DNA of 64,000 bases, from positions 62,001-126,000 of the forward strand of contig JAJEKV010000420.1 in NCBI GenBank assembly GCA_021234155.1, given 5' to 3'. Made by a program: the position numbers and the translations under genes. Source of the DNA: Isoetes taiwanensis. Taxonomy: Eukaryota > Streptophyta > Lycopodiopsida > Isoetales > Isoetaceae. The notes under the pieces were generated by a model. The model was not told the origin of the DNA and did no database searches. It was given only the letters and a program-made list of their open reading frames with translations. Of the stretch, positions 10,699 through 20,334 are shown one piece after another (within the stretch, counting starts at the first letter, position 1; each line of letters opens with the position of its first letter).

Positions 10699-11225
10699 CA
10701 TCGTGAGCCATGCCGCCCGGCCCGCTCCATCCCGCCGGACTCGCCTCAGAGAGGCGAAGAAGGAGATCAATAAATTGATCTCGAAATCCCTTCCCCCCTC
10801 CCGCAGATGCCGCTGTGGCTGCCTTCCGCACCACGGTCCAGAGGAATGCAAGGACCTCTTTCTTGAGGGCAAGCTTCGCCCAGAAAATCAAAATCTCAGT
10901 AGCAACACTAGCAGCCCGGAGTCCCCCCCATACACCAGCAGATTCTGATGAAGAGCTGGAGAAGGATGTCAAAAAAGCAGAAAAAATGGAGGAAGCAGAT
11001 GAGGAGTGGCGCGAAGAATTGGAAGAAGAGAAGAAGAAGATTATCATGAATGCCCTCTCCTCCTCTGATGATGAAGATGTTGCAGAAGCCACCCTTGAAG
11101 AGTTGGCAGAAGAAAGCAAAGAGGAAGAAGAGGAGGACGAGGGCTCTTTTTTTTTTTTGTTATTTACTTTTTTGTTCATGAAAGTTTTCCATTTGGCAGG
11201 ACTTCTTGGGTGTGGTAGATGGTGA
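10699..11225 (+). pseudogene. Small acidic protein of the composite element (copy 1)
   Basis: This is homologous to the intact frame at 49472-49915 in copy 2. The N-terminal half is basic and Pro/Ser-rich (VSHAARPAP, then SRRCRCGC). The C-terminal half is extremely Glu/Asp-rich, with EEADEEWREELEEEKK and a SSSDDEDVAE core. Here the start codon reads ATC GTG, and a frameshift near 10.93 kb separates the two halves. The conserved alternation of basic and acidic blocks suggests a nucleic-acid or chromatin-interacting protein, but no domain is recognisable. The long Ser-rich frame on the opposite strand is a shadow. Confidence 0.5.
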
Positions 11226-11485
11226 TGGTCAGTTTGTACAGCAGTAGAGTTGCAGTTGTTGTGGAGTGTCGAGGTATCACTGTCTCTTTGGGGCAGTTCT
11301 CCTTCCTCCTCACTTGCTTTGTAACATTACCATTCTTTTAATATATTGCTGACACAGTTCTTCAAAAAAAAAAGGCCTCACCTTAAGATTTTGAATGGAG
11401 CTAGGCATTTCCTTAAACTGCCTTGAACTTTTTTTATTTTGAATGAAAGAGCTGGGCAACTCTAATAAAAGGCCCTCCTTATGTG

Positions 11486-11670
11486 TTATATTTTTCTGAT
11501 AATATAAAGACTTAATTTCTGTAATTTATTTCTCGTCTCACTTAAATGTTGTACTTTAATTTCTTCAACTTGCCTTAACTATAATATATTTTTTTGATAA
11601 TATAAAGGCTTAATTTTTGTAATTTGTTTCTACTCTCACTTTAATGTTGTACTTTAATTTCTTCAGAAAC
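11486..11670. repeat. Tandem duplication in composite copy 1
   Basis: Two adjacent, similar segments contain GATAATATAAAG, CTTAATTT and TTGTACTTTAATTTCTTC (about 11500-11571 and 11596-11665). Copy 2 has a different duplication at the corresponding place (49128-49371). Confidence 0.65.
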
Positions 11671-11730
11671 TGTTTTGAATTCTCGCTCTTTCAATCTTAG
11701 TTTTGAGAGAGCTCAACCTTAGTTTTGAAA

Positions 11731-11810
11731 TCACGCCAGGCGCGAATTACGTTTGTGTGCAAAATGTTTAAATTACAAATTAGTCCAATTCACACTTGAC
11801 GTGAATTGCA
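11731..11810. promoter_or_regulatory. Palindromic CACGCC/GGCGTG sites, first cluster (copy 1)
   Basis: TCACGCCAGGCGCGAATT lies at 11731-11748, and a decayed TTCACACTTGACGTGAATTG at 11789-11808. These belong to the element-wide family of sites whose best example is 12010-12032. Confidence 0.6.
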
Positions 11811-12009
11811 TACAATAACTAGCTTTCTTATCTTAATATTAATGTCTTACAACAAAGACTTCTGCTAATTTTATTAATGCATTCAAAGAGTTTAAACTTG
11901 CATGAATTGGGTACAATGGTAAGTCTTTTTAATATTAATCTCCTACATGCCTCGCGAATTAGCAAATGGGCATAAAGTGCATTTAAAGAGTTTAAATTAT
12001 AAATTAAGG

Positions 12010-12032
12010 GAATTCACGCCTGGCGTGAATTC
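12010..12032. promoter_or_regulatory. Perfect 23-bp palindromic site (copy 1)
   Basis: Two 11-bp half-sites, GAATTCACGCC and its exact reverse complement, flank a single central T. This is the best example of a motif repeated many times in both copies of the composite element and not noticed elsewhere in the window. Its symmetry suggests a site bound by a dimeric protein. Function unknown. Confidence 0.8.
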
Positions 12033-12149
12033 ACTAATGTACAGTTACTACTATTAATCTCTTAATCTCTAGTTTTCTTCCAGTTCAAATCTGATTTTGT
12101 TGTCTTTTTTTCTTTTCTGTAGATCATTAATTATCTCTTTCGCTCAGTA

Positions 12150-12581
12150 ATGTCAGGACTCATGATCGAGGGGGTGGAGGAGGTGCCCCCACCTCCCACG
12201 CCTAGCGTCAACTCTAATGACGCTGAGGTTGAGCAGTTTAAACACACACCTGGCGTGTATTCAACTGAAGTTCCTCCTGTGCCAGAAGAACATTTCGTGC
12301 CAGGGCCCATACCAATCTTATAGTTTCGTGAAGGTCTTGATATTTATCGCCATAATATGACCGTTCTTGGTGAGATGTGTTCGAGGATGGCTACAAGCAT
12401 AGGCATATTCAATGGGGAGTTATGCCATGCTCTGGAGGGGCTTGAAATAGAGAATGCGCAGCTGAGAATGAGAATTGTAGAGCTCGAAGCCATTTTGGAT
12501 AATAGCCCAATAGCTGCACTATCTAATTTGCCAGATTCTTGTGTGCCAGCTTCTCTTATTACAACATGTGCCAGCATTTGA
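12150..12581 (+). pseudogene. Small coiled-coil protein of the composite element (copy 1)
   Basis: A 144-codon frame starts at ATG 12150 (MSGLMIEGVEEVPPPP) and has a single in-frame TAG at 12321. An N-terminal acidic/proline-rich segment ends at VPGPIPIL. The C-terminal half is a predicted heptad-rich helix (LEGLEIENAQLRMRIVELEA) ending in LPDSC. The counterpart in copy 2 keeps MEGLEMENAKL and LPESC. A diverged relative at 32006-32236 keeps the helical character, with a PGPI motif just upstream. No known family is recognised. It may be an accessory or regulatory protein of the transposon. Confidence 0.5.
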
Positions 12582-12788
12582 TACTACTGTGCCAACATTT
12601 GATACTACTGAGGAATAACACACAGATCTAATTAAAAAAATGTAAAGAGTGTCTAGTGTTTTGTAAATTCCTGAATGGTCTGGTCTGCATGCTTTATAGT
12701 TTTGAAATTTTGAATGAATAGTCTGGTCTGCAAGCATATTAATTTCATACATATGACAGAATCAGCTTGAGCATCTTAGTATATGTAC

Positions 12789-13076
12789 TCAATCTACTTC
12801 TTCTGATGCATCTTCCTCTATTTCTTTCGAAAAAATGAAACTCGCCTTTTTTAAGCGAATTACTGGCCATGCAACAAATGTTTCGATGCTTTCTCCGACT
12901 ATGTCTCCATCAGGATGCCTTCTGGATAATGCTTTGTCGTTGAAATGGCAATTGGTAACTAGGATCTTCACATGATCATTTCTCAGAGGAACTCCATGGC
13001 ATATGTTTCTGGATCGACTGATTCTATCTTGTAATTTCCCACCCTCCTCTTCAAATTCGTCGTCTGCATGTAACAT
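12789..13076 (-). CDS. DUF8039-like protein, C-terminal exon (copy 1)
   Basis: A 95-codon frame contains HGVPLRNDHVKILVTNCHF, then RRHPDGDIVGES and TFVAWPVIRLKK. The pattern of a beta-strand ending in VKILV and a TFVAWP-type terminus resembles the DUF8039 domain found in plant transposon-associated proteins. It faces the ParB-like gene from a shared upstream region and is conserved, also in the opposite orientation, in copy 2 (47740-48018). The tail is acidic. Upstream exons probably lie at 13.15-13.5 kb but are low-complexity and uncertain. Confidence 0.55.
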   Translation of the reverse strand: MLHADDEFEEEGGKLQDRISRSRNICHGVPLRNDHVKILVTNCHFNDKALSRRHPDGDIVGESIETFVAWPVIRLKKASFIFSKEIEEDASEEVD

Positions 13077-13384
13077 TCCTCTCCAACGCTGTTCAATCTC
13101 GTAAGATTATGGGATTAAATTGTAGCTTGCGATCCAAAAGAGTAGATGAACTTATATGAAGGCGCTCGACATCGCCCAGGCGCATGCTTCTTCCCTGTTC
13201 TTCCGAGTTCTTCCCAGTTCTTTCGAGTTCTTCGAATGGCAAGAAAGGCTGACAGCAAGATTAGGTGGCAGTTTCAAATTATCTGTTAACTGTACTGCTT
13301 TTTTAGCAGCTGAGTGAAATCTAATTTTGACTTTCATAATATGGCGGTCGTTGAACCATTGACTGCTGGTACAATCGCATGCCG

Positions 13385-13564
13385 TCCATTAGGCGTAATC
13401 GTAAGATTTCTGACCGTTGATTTGAAGTCGATCCGTTAAATCTAAATAACCGCTTGCATCTATCAGATCGTCGATCTAAAGTCGATCCGAATGACACCCG
13501 TCGATCCAAAGTCAAATCGGCTAATCAAATCCGACCATCAATTGCTTATGGAAATCTATATAAG
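13385..13564. promoter_or_regulatory. Divergent promoter with GTCGATCC-type repeats and TATA box (copy 1)
   Basis: Repeated GTCGATCCG/CGTCGATC words (about 13425-13515) precede a CTATATAAG TATA-like box (13556-13564) on the plus strand. The ParB-like gene starts about 120 bases downstream of it, and the DUF8039-like gene lies on the other side. The arrangement is conserved in copy 2 (47204-47395), which supports a real promoter. Confidence 0.6.
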
Positions 13565-13601
13565 TTTTTGAATTTTATTTCTTGTTTTTTGATTGCAGAC
13601 T

Positions 13602-13680
13602 TGCTCCGAGACGCTCAAGAACTCAAGAAACTCCGAGGCGCTCAAGAACTCAAGAACTCCGAGGCGCTCAAGATCGTCCC
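13602..13680 (+). repeat. Leader repeats upstream of the ParB-like gene (copy 1)
   Basis: Three imperfect copies of a CTCCGAGGCGCTCAAGAACT-type unit lie between the TATA box and the start codon. Copy 2 has the same leader with fewer units. This is probably transcribed 5' UTR. Confidence 0.75.
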
Positions 13681-13684
13681 AAAA

Positions 13685-15750
13685 ATGCCGTCCAAAGGTC
13701 GTGCTGCACCGAACTCTGGCCGAGCCACGAGAGAAGCTGCTCAGGTCAGTATTCTTCATCATTCTGTGTGTGATTCGTTCATTGTTCGATTCTTTGTTCA
13801 GTGTTTAGGGTTATGTTCATTGGTCTGTGTATTGTACAGTGTTTGTTCTTTATTTTCTGTCAATAAATCTTCTGCCCCGGCTGCTCATACTCCTGTCTGT
13901 CATTTCTCTGGCAATGATTTTAATCTGCCTTTGCATAATTGTCCTTCCTGTATTTAATTGTCTTGCCCGTGGGATTAACTGTTATATCTATAATTTGTCT
14001 GGCAGTCAGTAAATTAATCTCCCCGTGTTTAATTAGCCTGCCTGTGAGTGATTGTTCGGTCTTTCCTTTTTTGTCCTATCTATGATTAATCTGTCTGTAA
14101 TTGGCGATTGTATGCCATTCTTTATAGTTTAGTCTGGCTGGAATGGTTGACCACTCGAAATTGCGCTAAGCGTGTATTGCACTCTCGTTTGCAGGGAAGA
14201 AAAGGCAAATCCGATTGATAATTGCTACACCTCCTCCTAAAAAAGCAAGAGGCTCGGAAGATACTCTAGCGACCTCAAGCTCACAGAAGAAGGGAAAGCC
14301 TAACGAGGATGCAATATCCTATGCATTGTCAATGGATGATAGCGGATTCATTATCAGAGCAGACACAGATCCTCGATGCCCCGAGGAGAAGATGGATGAC
14401 AGTGCGGAGTGGTATGTTGACGTAGGCAAAAAAAGTGGTAAGGTGGATCTTGTGTTACACTCCAGGAAGAAAGAGACCGATCTTATAAAGAAACAAGATA
14501 TTCTTATCATTTGTGAGGAGCAGGATGACATATATTGTCAACTCCTAGTGGAGGTTGTGAAGAACCACAAGAAATATCTCGTCAGATTTACACATGCCAG
14601 GGCAACGGCTTTCAAAGATGGTCTGATGAAGAAGGATGTGAGTGTTGAGTCATGTTTCAAGTATGGATGGCCTCAAAATACTGCTCTCACTCTAGTGTCT
14701 ATAAGTGAAGGGGTGTCTGAAGTGAGGAGGGCATTGCGAGGACCTTTTCCAAGTTACTGCCTGAAAGACTTGAAGCATCAAAATGATATCAGGGAAGATT
14801 GCTAGACTTAGGAAAGGACATCCAAGCTACAACAGTTGATGGCATGCTGGCAGAAAATGAGTCCAAAAAAAAATTGCAGCTGGAGGCAATGAGTAGGTTA
14901 GTCAAGTATACAGACAACTACCCACTTGGCCAATCTTTTACATATCCTATCCATGTTGACCGTTTGGTGAGATCATATAAGTCAACATTTGTTAGCAGGA
15001 GGTATGACCCTGAGCATGCAAGAGAAATCTTGAGGCGATAGTGAGGAATCCAGGCAAGTCTCTATGCCAGCAGACGTGCTTCCTTGGGATAGGAAAAAGG
15101 ATGCTCCACTCCAGTGGACAACGCTGGAGGAGCTTACAGTGGAGAACCTAAATGTATACTTCCTTATTATTGACGGACAACATTCTATTGAAGCACAACG
15201 ATCCCTATCCAACTAGGCTAAGCAAACCGGACAAACCATGTATCTGCTTCATTACAACCACAGGAGGTGTCAGTTTCTAAGCCCTCGTACCCCTGCAGAG
15301 GACCTCGCAGAGATTAGTGCAACATTAAACAAAATGGGCGATGTCAAACGGTTAGTATATTAGGTGGCATTTAGATATATCAAGTAGGAATAACAATAGT
15401 AGACTAGGTCAGGCGTGTATTGAGGCTGTCAGTTCGCGCCTGGTGCGAATTGTTAGCATGAGTACACGCCAGAAGCAAATTGGGCACGCAATAGATTGCC
15501 AATTCGCGCCTGTTGGCAAACTTCTGCGTGCCCAAATCATTTCTGGCATGTACTTGTGCACGAACTTCATGTTGGAGGGTACATTGGTAGAGAAGCCCTG
15601 AAGACATCAAAAAGATGTCTTTCATCAACGATGACCAGCCCAGGGATCGTTTCCTTGAAGTGTTCTTCGAAAAGCCGTGGCTGTCAAAGATAAAAATCCG
15701 TTTGCTTTGATACCTTACAAAGGGAAGAAGCAGTTGTTTCTTACTATGTG
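13685..15750 (+). pseudogene. ParB-like / methyltransferase-like gene of the composite element (copy 1, internally deleted)
   Basis: Exon 1 (13685-13744) encodes MPSKGRAAPNSGRATREAAQ and ends at a GTCAGT donor. Exon 2 starts after GTTTGCAG at 14195. A one-base loss at the donor breaks phase relative to copy 2. Exon 2 has a Lys-rich segment (PPPKKARGSED) and a conserved N-terminal domain (SAEWYVDVGKKSGKVDLVL; FTHARATAFKDGL). After frameshifts near 14.8 and 15.04 kb comes a ParB-like region: PIHVDRLVRSYKS, RRYDPEHAREIL, PADVLPWD and FLIIDGQHSIEA (15164-15195). The sequence then jumps to the methyltransferase-like tail VGGYIGREALKTSKK (about 15568-15612) and FLEVFFEKP. The part present in copy 2 between these two regions is missing. 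The frame ends with a TGA at about 15748. Confidence 0.65.
15411..15520. promoter_or_regulatory. Palindromic site cluster in ParB-like gene (copy 1)
   Basis: Four half or full sites occur: GGCGTGTATTG (15412-15422), TTCGCGCCTGGTGCGAATTG (15433-15452), GTACACGCCAGAAGC (about 15462-15476) and AATTCGCGCCTGTTGG (15501-15516). A GTTAGT donor-like sequence lies just upstream near 15352, so the cluster may be intronic, as in copy 2 (44.96-45.35 kb). Confidence 0.65.
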
Positions 15751-15869
15751 AAACTGATGGTGAAGCTAATGATTTGCCACCCTACCTGATTTTAGCCATC
15801 TATGTTAAATTGAGTTGATTCATGAGTGTTGATATAACATGATGTTGTAAACGTCCACAAAGCAGAATT

Positions 15870-16545
15870 TTCGTATTTTTTCACCTTTTGTTCAAAGCAT
15901 AAACCATCTTGGTCGAGAGATTAGGGGTGCCACCAGAGCTCAGCCAAGAAACCTCCAAAAGATTTTTTTTATTTCCATTCGCTGTTCCGTTCCAGTTTGT
16001 TCCACTTTGCAAAGCTCTGGCTATGGAGGTCAGTTTGTGTTCAAGCCTCTGCACTTTATATTTTCTATAGCTCCGCCATACTGGTTCTTCCCACAGAAGA
16101 TAGAAAATTTGCCATAACCAGGTCTTGCACCAAAACACGGTCATATCTGAGGTTTCATGACCCAGGTGGCGAAATCTGTGAGTGATATTTTTCCTTTCTT
16201 GGTCTGCAGGGTGAAGACAATATGATTTGCTCAACCGATGGTGCTCAGAAGGAAAAAAAGAAAAGGGCAACACAATAGCCAATCAGCAAGACCTTCTGGG
16301 CAGGGTGTAAATCCAGCAATTTTTTGTGGGTATGAAGCCCCTTGATCATTCTGGGCAGGTTCGGCAATTTGGCACCCATTAGCTCTCTCATTGGTGCCAA
16401 ACAATCTAATGCAGGTCCGACGATGTAGCAGAAAAGAACCGGCAATGCAGCAGAAAAGAACCGTAGAAAAGAACCAAATATTTTTGCCACGTAGCAAAAA
16501 ATTTCCGCCTTGTGGACTTCCGGCTCGGGGGCTTCCTCCATAAAA
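15870..16545. other. No recognisable gene
   Basis: Short GCAGAAAAGAACCG repeats occur at about 16425-16480. No gene was recognised. Confidence 0.4.
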
Positions 16546-16549
16546 AATA

Positions 16550-16600
16550 CTATCTACCTACCTACCTACCTATCTATCTATCCATCTATCTTTCTTTCTT
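16550..16600. repeat. (CTAC/CTAT)n microsatellite
   Basis: A run of CTAC units grades into CTAT and then CTTT units. Confidence 0.9.
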
Positions 16601-16847
16601 TTTTTATTTTAAGATTGTGTGTTGTTCTTATAATAATCTATTTTAATAGGATTAGAGCGTGAAAGGATCGATTAAGGGACCGAAGCATTGGGATTGATTG
16701 TAAATTAGGCAAGCTTAGGTGCATGTGAAGTTAACACACGTGGTGTATGGCTTATAAAAGATCCAATATGTGATGTACTAATGCATTCATGAGGCCTTGC
16801 AAGATGAACCATCATTCAATTAAATTGGGATTATATCTTAACTAGAA

Positions 16848-16962
16848 AAAGTGCCCAGCGTTGCTGGGCTTTTCGTTGGAATTAAATTTCAGAATTAGTA
16901 AAGTTATAGTTGAAATCGTTCTTATAAAACTAGTCACGGTGCCCAGCGTTGCTGGGCATAAT
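16848..16962 (+). repeat. Helitron-like 5'-end motif, two copies
   Basis: GTGCCCAGCGTTGCTGGGC occurs at about 16851-16869 and again at about 16940-16958, each preceded by an ACTAG-containing word. Plant Helitrons often have, just inside the 5' end, an ACTAG-AAAA-TGCCC-GTTGC-GGGC type sequence. A matching 3' end could not be paired with confidence. Confidence 0.45.
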
Positions 16963-17654
16963 TTGGAAGCATGTAAATGATAAGGCAGCAATATTATCGA
17001 GGTGTCGCTCCAGCTATTGCGATCCCCCCTCTTTCCCTTTGTGTTGGTGTTAGTGGATGTTGTGCCATTCATAAAGTGCCCATGATAATATGGTTGGGTT
17101 TGTTCCAAGAAACCATTGAAGATTATTGGTGGAATCCATAGAGTAATTTGGTGCACAAAAATATTCTCTATTATAATACACTTCTAAAAAATTTCTAAAC
17201 CACTAAGCCTCAGTGAGGACTCTAAATATGTATAAATGTGTTGATTATTAGTGAGAACTCTCAACATGTATAAGTCGGGTTATATTTGACAATGCCAAGT
17301 TGTGTCTATGCATTCATAGTCCAAATTCCCATTAGTCCCTTAACAAATTCCTAGTTGATGAACATCATCAACACTAATTTGTAAGAGAAGAATTATTAAC
17401 CAAATGCACATATCCCTCTGTCCCAAATGCACACTTAATTTGTCTATATACTAAATCCCGACCAATCTGCTATGTGACATCATTTTATGACACACATCTT
17501 GCTTCATGTTACCACTTAAATGCTTTATTATATGCGATAGTACTTTTGATCTAACATCAACTTCTAGCTCGTTCTCAAGGAGAAGATATAAGGTTGCCTT
17601 TACTTTGTAATTTGGTAGCTTAAAATTTGCTAGAAAGTGCAAAATGCGTAACAT

Positions 17655-17900
17655 GGCCAAGGATTTAGCTAATGATTTGTAATAATTTACATCCATGGCC
17701 AAGGATTTAGCTAATGATTTGTAATAATTTACATCCTTTGTGGGCAAAGCGTTGGACACATGGGACACCTCAATAGGACGTATTGAATTTTTTCTTAGAA
17801 AAATCTGAAGCCTTATACATTGTTGAGAACATGACCAAGGTTTTAGTAAAGGTTTTAGCAAATGAGTTAATTTACATCTTTTGTGGGCAAATCATTGGAC
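17655..17900. repeat. 42-bp tandem duplication plus a diverged third copy
   Basis: A 42-bp unit (GGCCAAGGATTTAGCTAATG...) is exactly duplicated end to end near 17655-17738. The second unit with its flank (TTTGTGGGCAAA, GACACATGGGACACCT) recurs diverged at about 17835-17912. The minus-strand open frame across it is a consequence of the duplication. Confidence 0.8.
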
Positions 17901-18248
17901 ACATGGGACACCTGATGACATAAAGAGGGAATAAGCAAGCATAGGGCACACATGGGAGACACATCTATGGCCATACATTTACACATGGATTATCTATGAC
18001 CTTAAAGGCTAAGTTGTTAAATTTGTGAGCACCAGGCATCATAAATTAATTGGCCTTTACAAAAAGGTGTTCCATGATGCAAGACGTAGCAAATGTCAAA
18101 ACCTTTGCAATTTTTATAGATTAATAGACTTGAATCATAGGTCATAACAATTCAAGTCATTTAGTTTTAAAATTAGAATAACATAGTACGCTTTCTGCCT
18201 CATGTCTTAATACTGAAGGAGCAAAACTCATTGTTGATTTCTATAAAC

Positions 18249-18286
18249 ACAAGGGGCCAGCTTAAGTTATTAAGCTGGCCCCTTGT
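18249..18286. repeat. Perfect 17-bp hairpin beside the SMO fragment
   Basis: ACAAGGGGCCAGCTTAA (18249-18265) is followed by loop GTTA and the exact reverse complement (18270-18286). It lies about 33 bp beyond the point where the SMO reading frame is cut off. Confidence 0.9.
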
Positions 18287-18318
18287 CCATAGAGTTAAGA
18301 AGTCACTCAAATGACATA

Positions 18319-18844
18319 TTAATAATTTCCTGACTTCGTATATAAAATTCTATGGTGATAATCATGGAAATCGGCTCTACATGCAATTAAAAGCAGAAAA
18401 AATTATTCTTGTTAAGAAACCACATATATACACAGACAAAGGCAAATACATACCCGCCATATATCGGTAAAAATCTGGAGAGGCTCCATGGGAAATCATA
18501 TCCAGAGTGTGCCTCCACAGTCTCCAGCACTCTAAGACTCATCCAAAGCCATAATGTAAACAAAAGAGGGCCTGTAATAGCTGGACCAAAAATGGTTGCA
18601 AAACCAAGAAAAAGGATCTCTGCTGGATAAGCATATTCTGCTGTCAAACCGAATGGTGTTGCATATTTGAATGATACATTTTGTCAATGAATGATGCGTA
18701 AAGAAGCAATGCGTGAAAACATACTCATGATGGACACCATGAACATGCTTGTAAAGCCATTTCGCGTGAAGTCGTCTATGCTCCCAATAAAATATGAAGT
18801 CTTCAAGAATGAAGTACGAAATTATTTGAAATATAATAGTCTTC
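18319..18844 (-). pseudogene. SMO2: Sterol 4-alpha-methyl oxidase (SMO2-type) gene fragment
   Basis: Three minus-strand segments encode the central part of a plant methylsterol monooxygenase, a membrane-bound di-iron enzyme that removes C4 methyl groups of sterols. The first segment (18844-18721) follows a CCTGCAG acceptor and has the histidine boxes HRRLHAKWLYKHVH and HHEY. The second (18662-18454) has FGLTAEYAYPAEILFLGF and VETVEAHSGYDFPWSL, and ends at a GTATGT donor after IYGG. A 77-bp intron follows. The third segment (18376-18319) has ADFHDYHHRILYTKSGNY and then a stop. The HHEY-ATPF junction is interrupted by 58 bp (18663-18720) without an AG acceptor. The N-terminal and C-terminal exons are absent, so this is a captured or truncated copy, not a working gene. 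Family assignment is strong. The subtype is inferred from resemblance to Arabidopsis SMO2. Confidence 0.9.
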
Positions 18845-19020
18845 CTGCAGGAAAAAATGAACGTGCAGTATCCCAAACATCCCAAACAGTAAAAGCTTTC
18901 ATTATAACCAAAATCTGAATCTGCCCTAAATAGTATCAGAAATTCTTAGTAATAGATTCGTCCTGCTTATGTACCTCAAAAATCTACATCATTGGCGACT
19001 TCACAAAGCACAAGCAACTT

Positions 19021-20334
19021 AATATGTAGCACAATAACAGGGGGTTACTTTTAGAATTTTATACGCTTTTTCACATGGTTTTTCTATGATTTCGTTGTTG
19101 TATTCGTTGAGGTGTACTAAATAGTATTTCTAGAGTGCACCATTTATGGGCCGTTGATTTTCGTTGGTGGGAACAATCCGAGGGTTGTTGTCTTTCTCTG
19201 CATGTGTTTGTGCATGAACACTGCGCATGTGTATGCATGTGCATGTGCACATGCATGTGCATGTGTGTGCATGTGCATGTGTATTGTGCAAGTGCAAGTC
19301 CAAGTGCAAGTGCAAGTGCAAGTGCAAGTGTGTGCATGTGTGCATATGCATGTGTACTTGCCCTCTTGGATTCTTATTGCCGGAGTGGATTTTACAACCA
19401 CGAGATGGATTTTTTGCTCACACTTACAAAGGTATTTGTTCTTTAATGTTTCTTCAGTTAGCATAATGTTTTTTTTTACAAGGTATTGGTTTCCTGATTC
19501 TACAATGTAGTGCTGCAAAACCCCCTTTTGTTTCCTTCCTAAGATTTGCTGCAGATTCAAGTTTAGGCCCTCTGTTTGCTTCCAACTCTTGGATATTCCT
19601 GGCTGCCGGATTGTTCATAGTAGCCAGCCTTTAGCTTCAATCAACAAATGGATTCTTATGCACACAACAGGCGGATTATTCCACGCCCTTTTCCATGTCA
19701 CGTAGATCAGTCAAACAGTGGCCACAAGAATGCATTTATATTGTAGGTTTGGAACTTTAATCAAATCGTAAGGTGAATCATGCATTACCTTTAAGCTAGA
19801 GATGGAGCATCCAAAATCATATGGATTGATAAACAATGGTGTCATTGTGAAAGAGAAATAGTTGTAGCGGAAGTAACAATATGTAGCATAATAACAGGGG
19901 GTTTTTGTTGTGTTGCAAACTTTATGACTTTTAGAATAAGGGATCAATCTGCTCTATCTTTATGGTAAATTTTACTTATGTTCTATTTGTTTTATTGTGA
20001 TCAAATTCAAAAGCTACAGGTGATGAAAGCCTCAAATGAATTCTAGTTTTTTTCTGGTTTGAATTCTAAAGTTTTTGTCACACCGAGGGGGACGTCCCTA
20101 AGGCCCCGAAGGGGCCAAATTTTTTTTTTTGCAACACAAACCATTAACATCCAACATATAAAAATTAAATCCCCCAACACATAACAACCATCGACATTAA
20201 CAATCAACACATAACTACCATTGACATTAATTAACACAACCATTGGGTCCAACACATTTAAATTAAAATCCCCCTTAAACCCCCTTTGGTTTAGGTGCAT
20301 ATTCACACGGGGGGTGACGTAGGGCAGCGAGAGC
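19021..20334 (+). repeat. 1.3-kb dispersed repeat, copy A
   Basis: It begins AATATGTAGCACAATAACAG and closely matches copy B (22352-23671) to the end at GGGCAGCGAGAGC. The same start motif recurs internally at 19877, and a diverged start lies at about 31229. The right third is the foldback element also found at 60.5 and 63.6 kb. It has no coding capacity, and its family is unknown. Confidence 0.88.
19198..19352. repeat. (GCATGT)n/(CAAGTG)n microsatellite in copy A
   Basis: Alternating GCATGT words, then a run of about seven CAAGTG-type units with one CAAGTC variant, then GCATGT words again. The long His/Thr- or Cys/Met-rich open frames here are repeat artefacts. Confidence 0.9.

Larger units (their letters stand above)
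6175..15870 (+). mobile_element. Composite DUF7869/ParB-methyltransferase transposon, copy 1 (right end lost)
   Basis: The left end is a 31-bp terminal repeat (6175-6205) matching that of copy 2 at 28 of 31 positions. Inside, the order is the same as in copy 2 read in the opposite direction: DUF7869 gene (-), acidic ORF (+), coiled-coil ORF (+), DUF8039-like ORF (-), divergent promoter, ParB-like gene (+). Sequence similarity to copy 2 continues to about 15.75 kb. The right terminal repeat is not found, and the middle of the methyltransferase part is deleted. A DUF7869 N-terminal half (9.0-10.05 kb) and a hAT MITE (6846-7501) are extra relative to copy 2. The right boundary is approximate. 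Confidence 0.78.

Noticed and set aside
10505-11179. Ser-rich minus-strand frame of 224 codons (and its equivalent at 49530-49997 +)
   Set aside because: Antisense shadow of the Glu/Asp-rich acidic ORF; GAA/GAG codons read as TTC/CTC on the other strand without stops.
17451-17861. 136-codon minus-strand frame
   Set aside because: It contains an exact 14-residue duplication caused by the 42-bp tandem repeat and no recognisable domain.
19071-19560. Long overlapping open frames rich in His/Thr/Cys/Met on both strands (also 22462-22820)
   Set aside because: They are translations of the GCATGT/CAAGTG microsatellite and change with the repeat number between the two copies.
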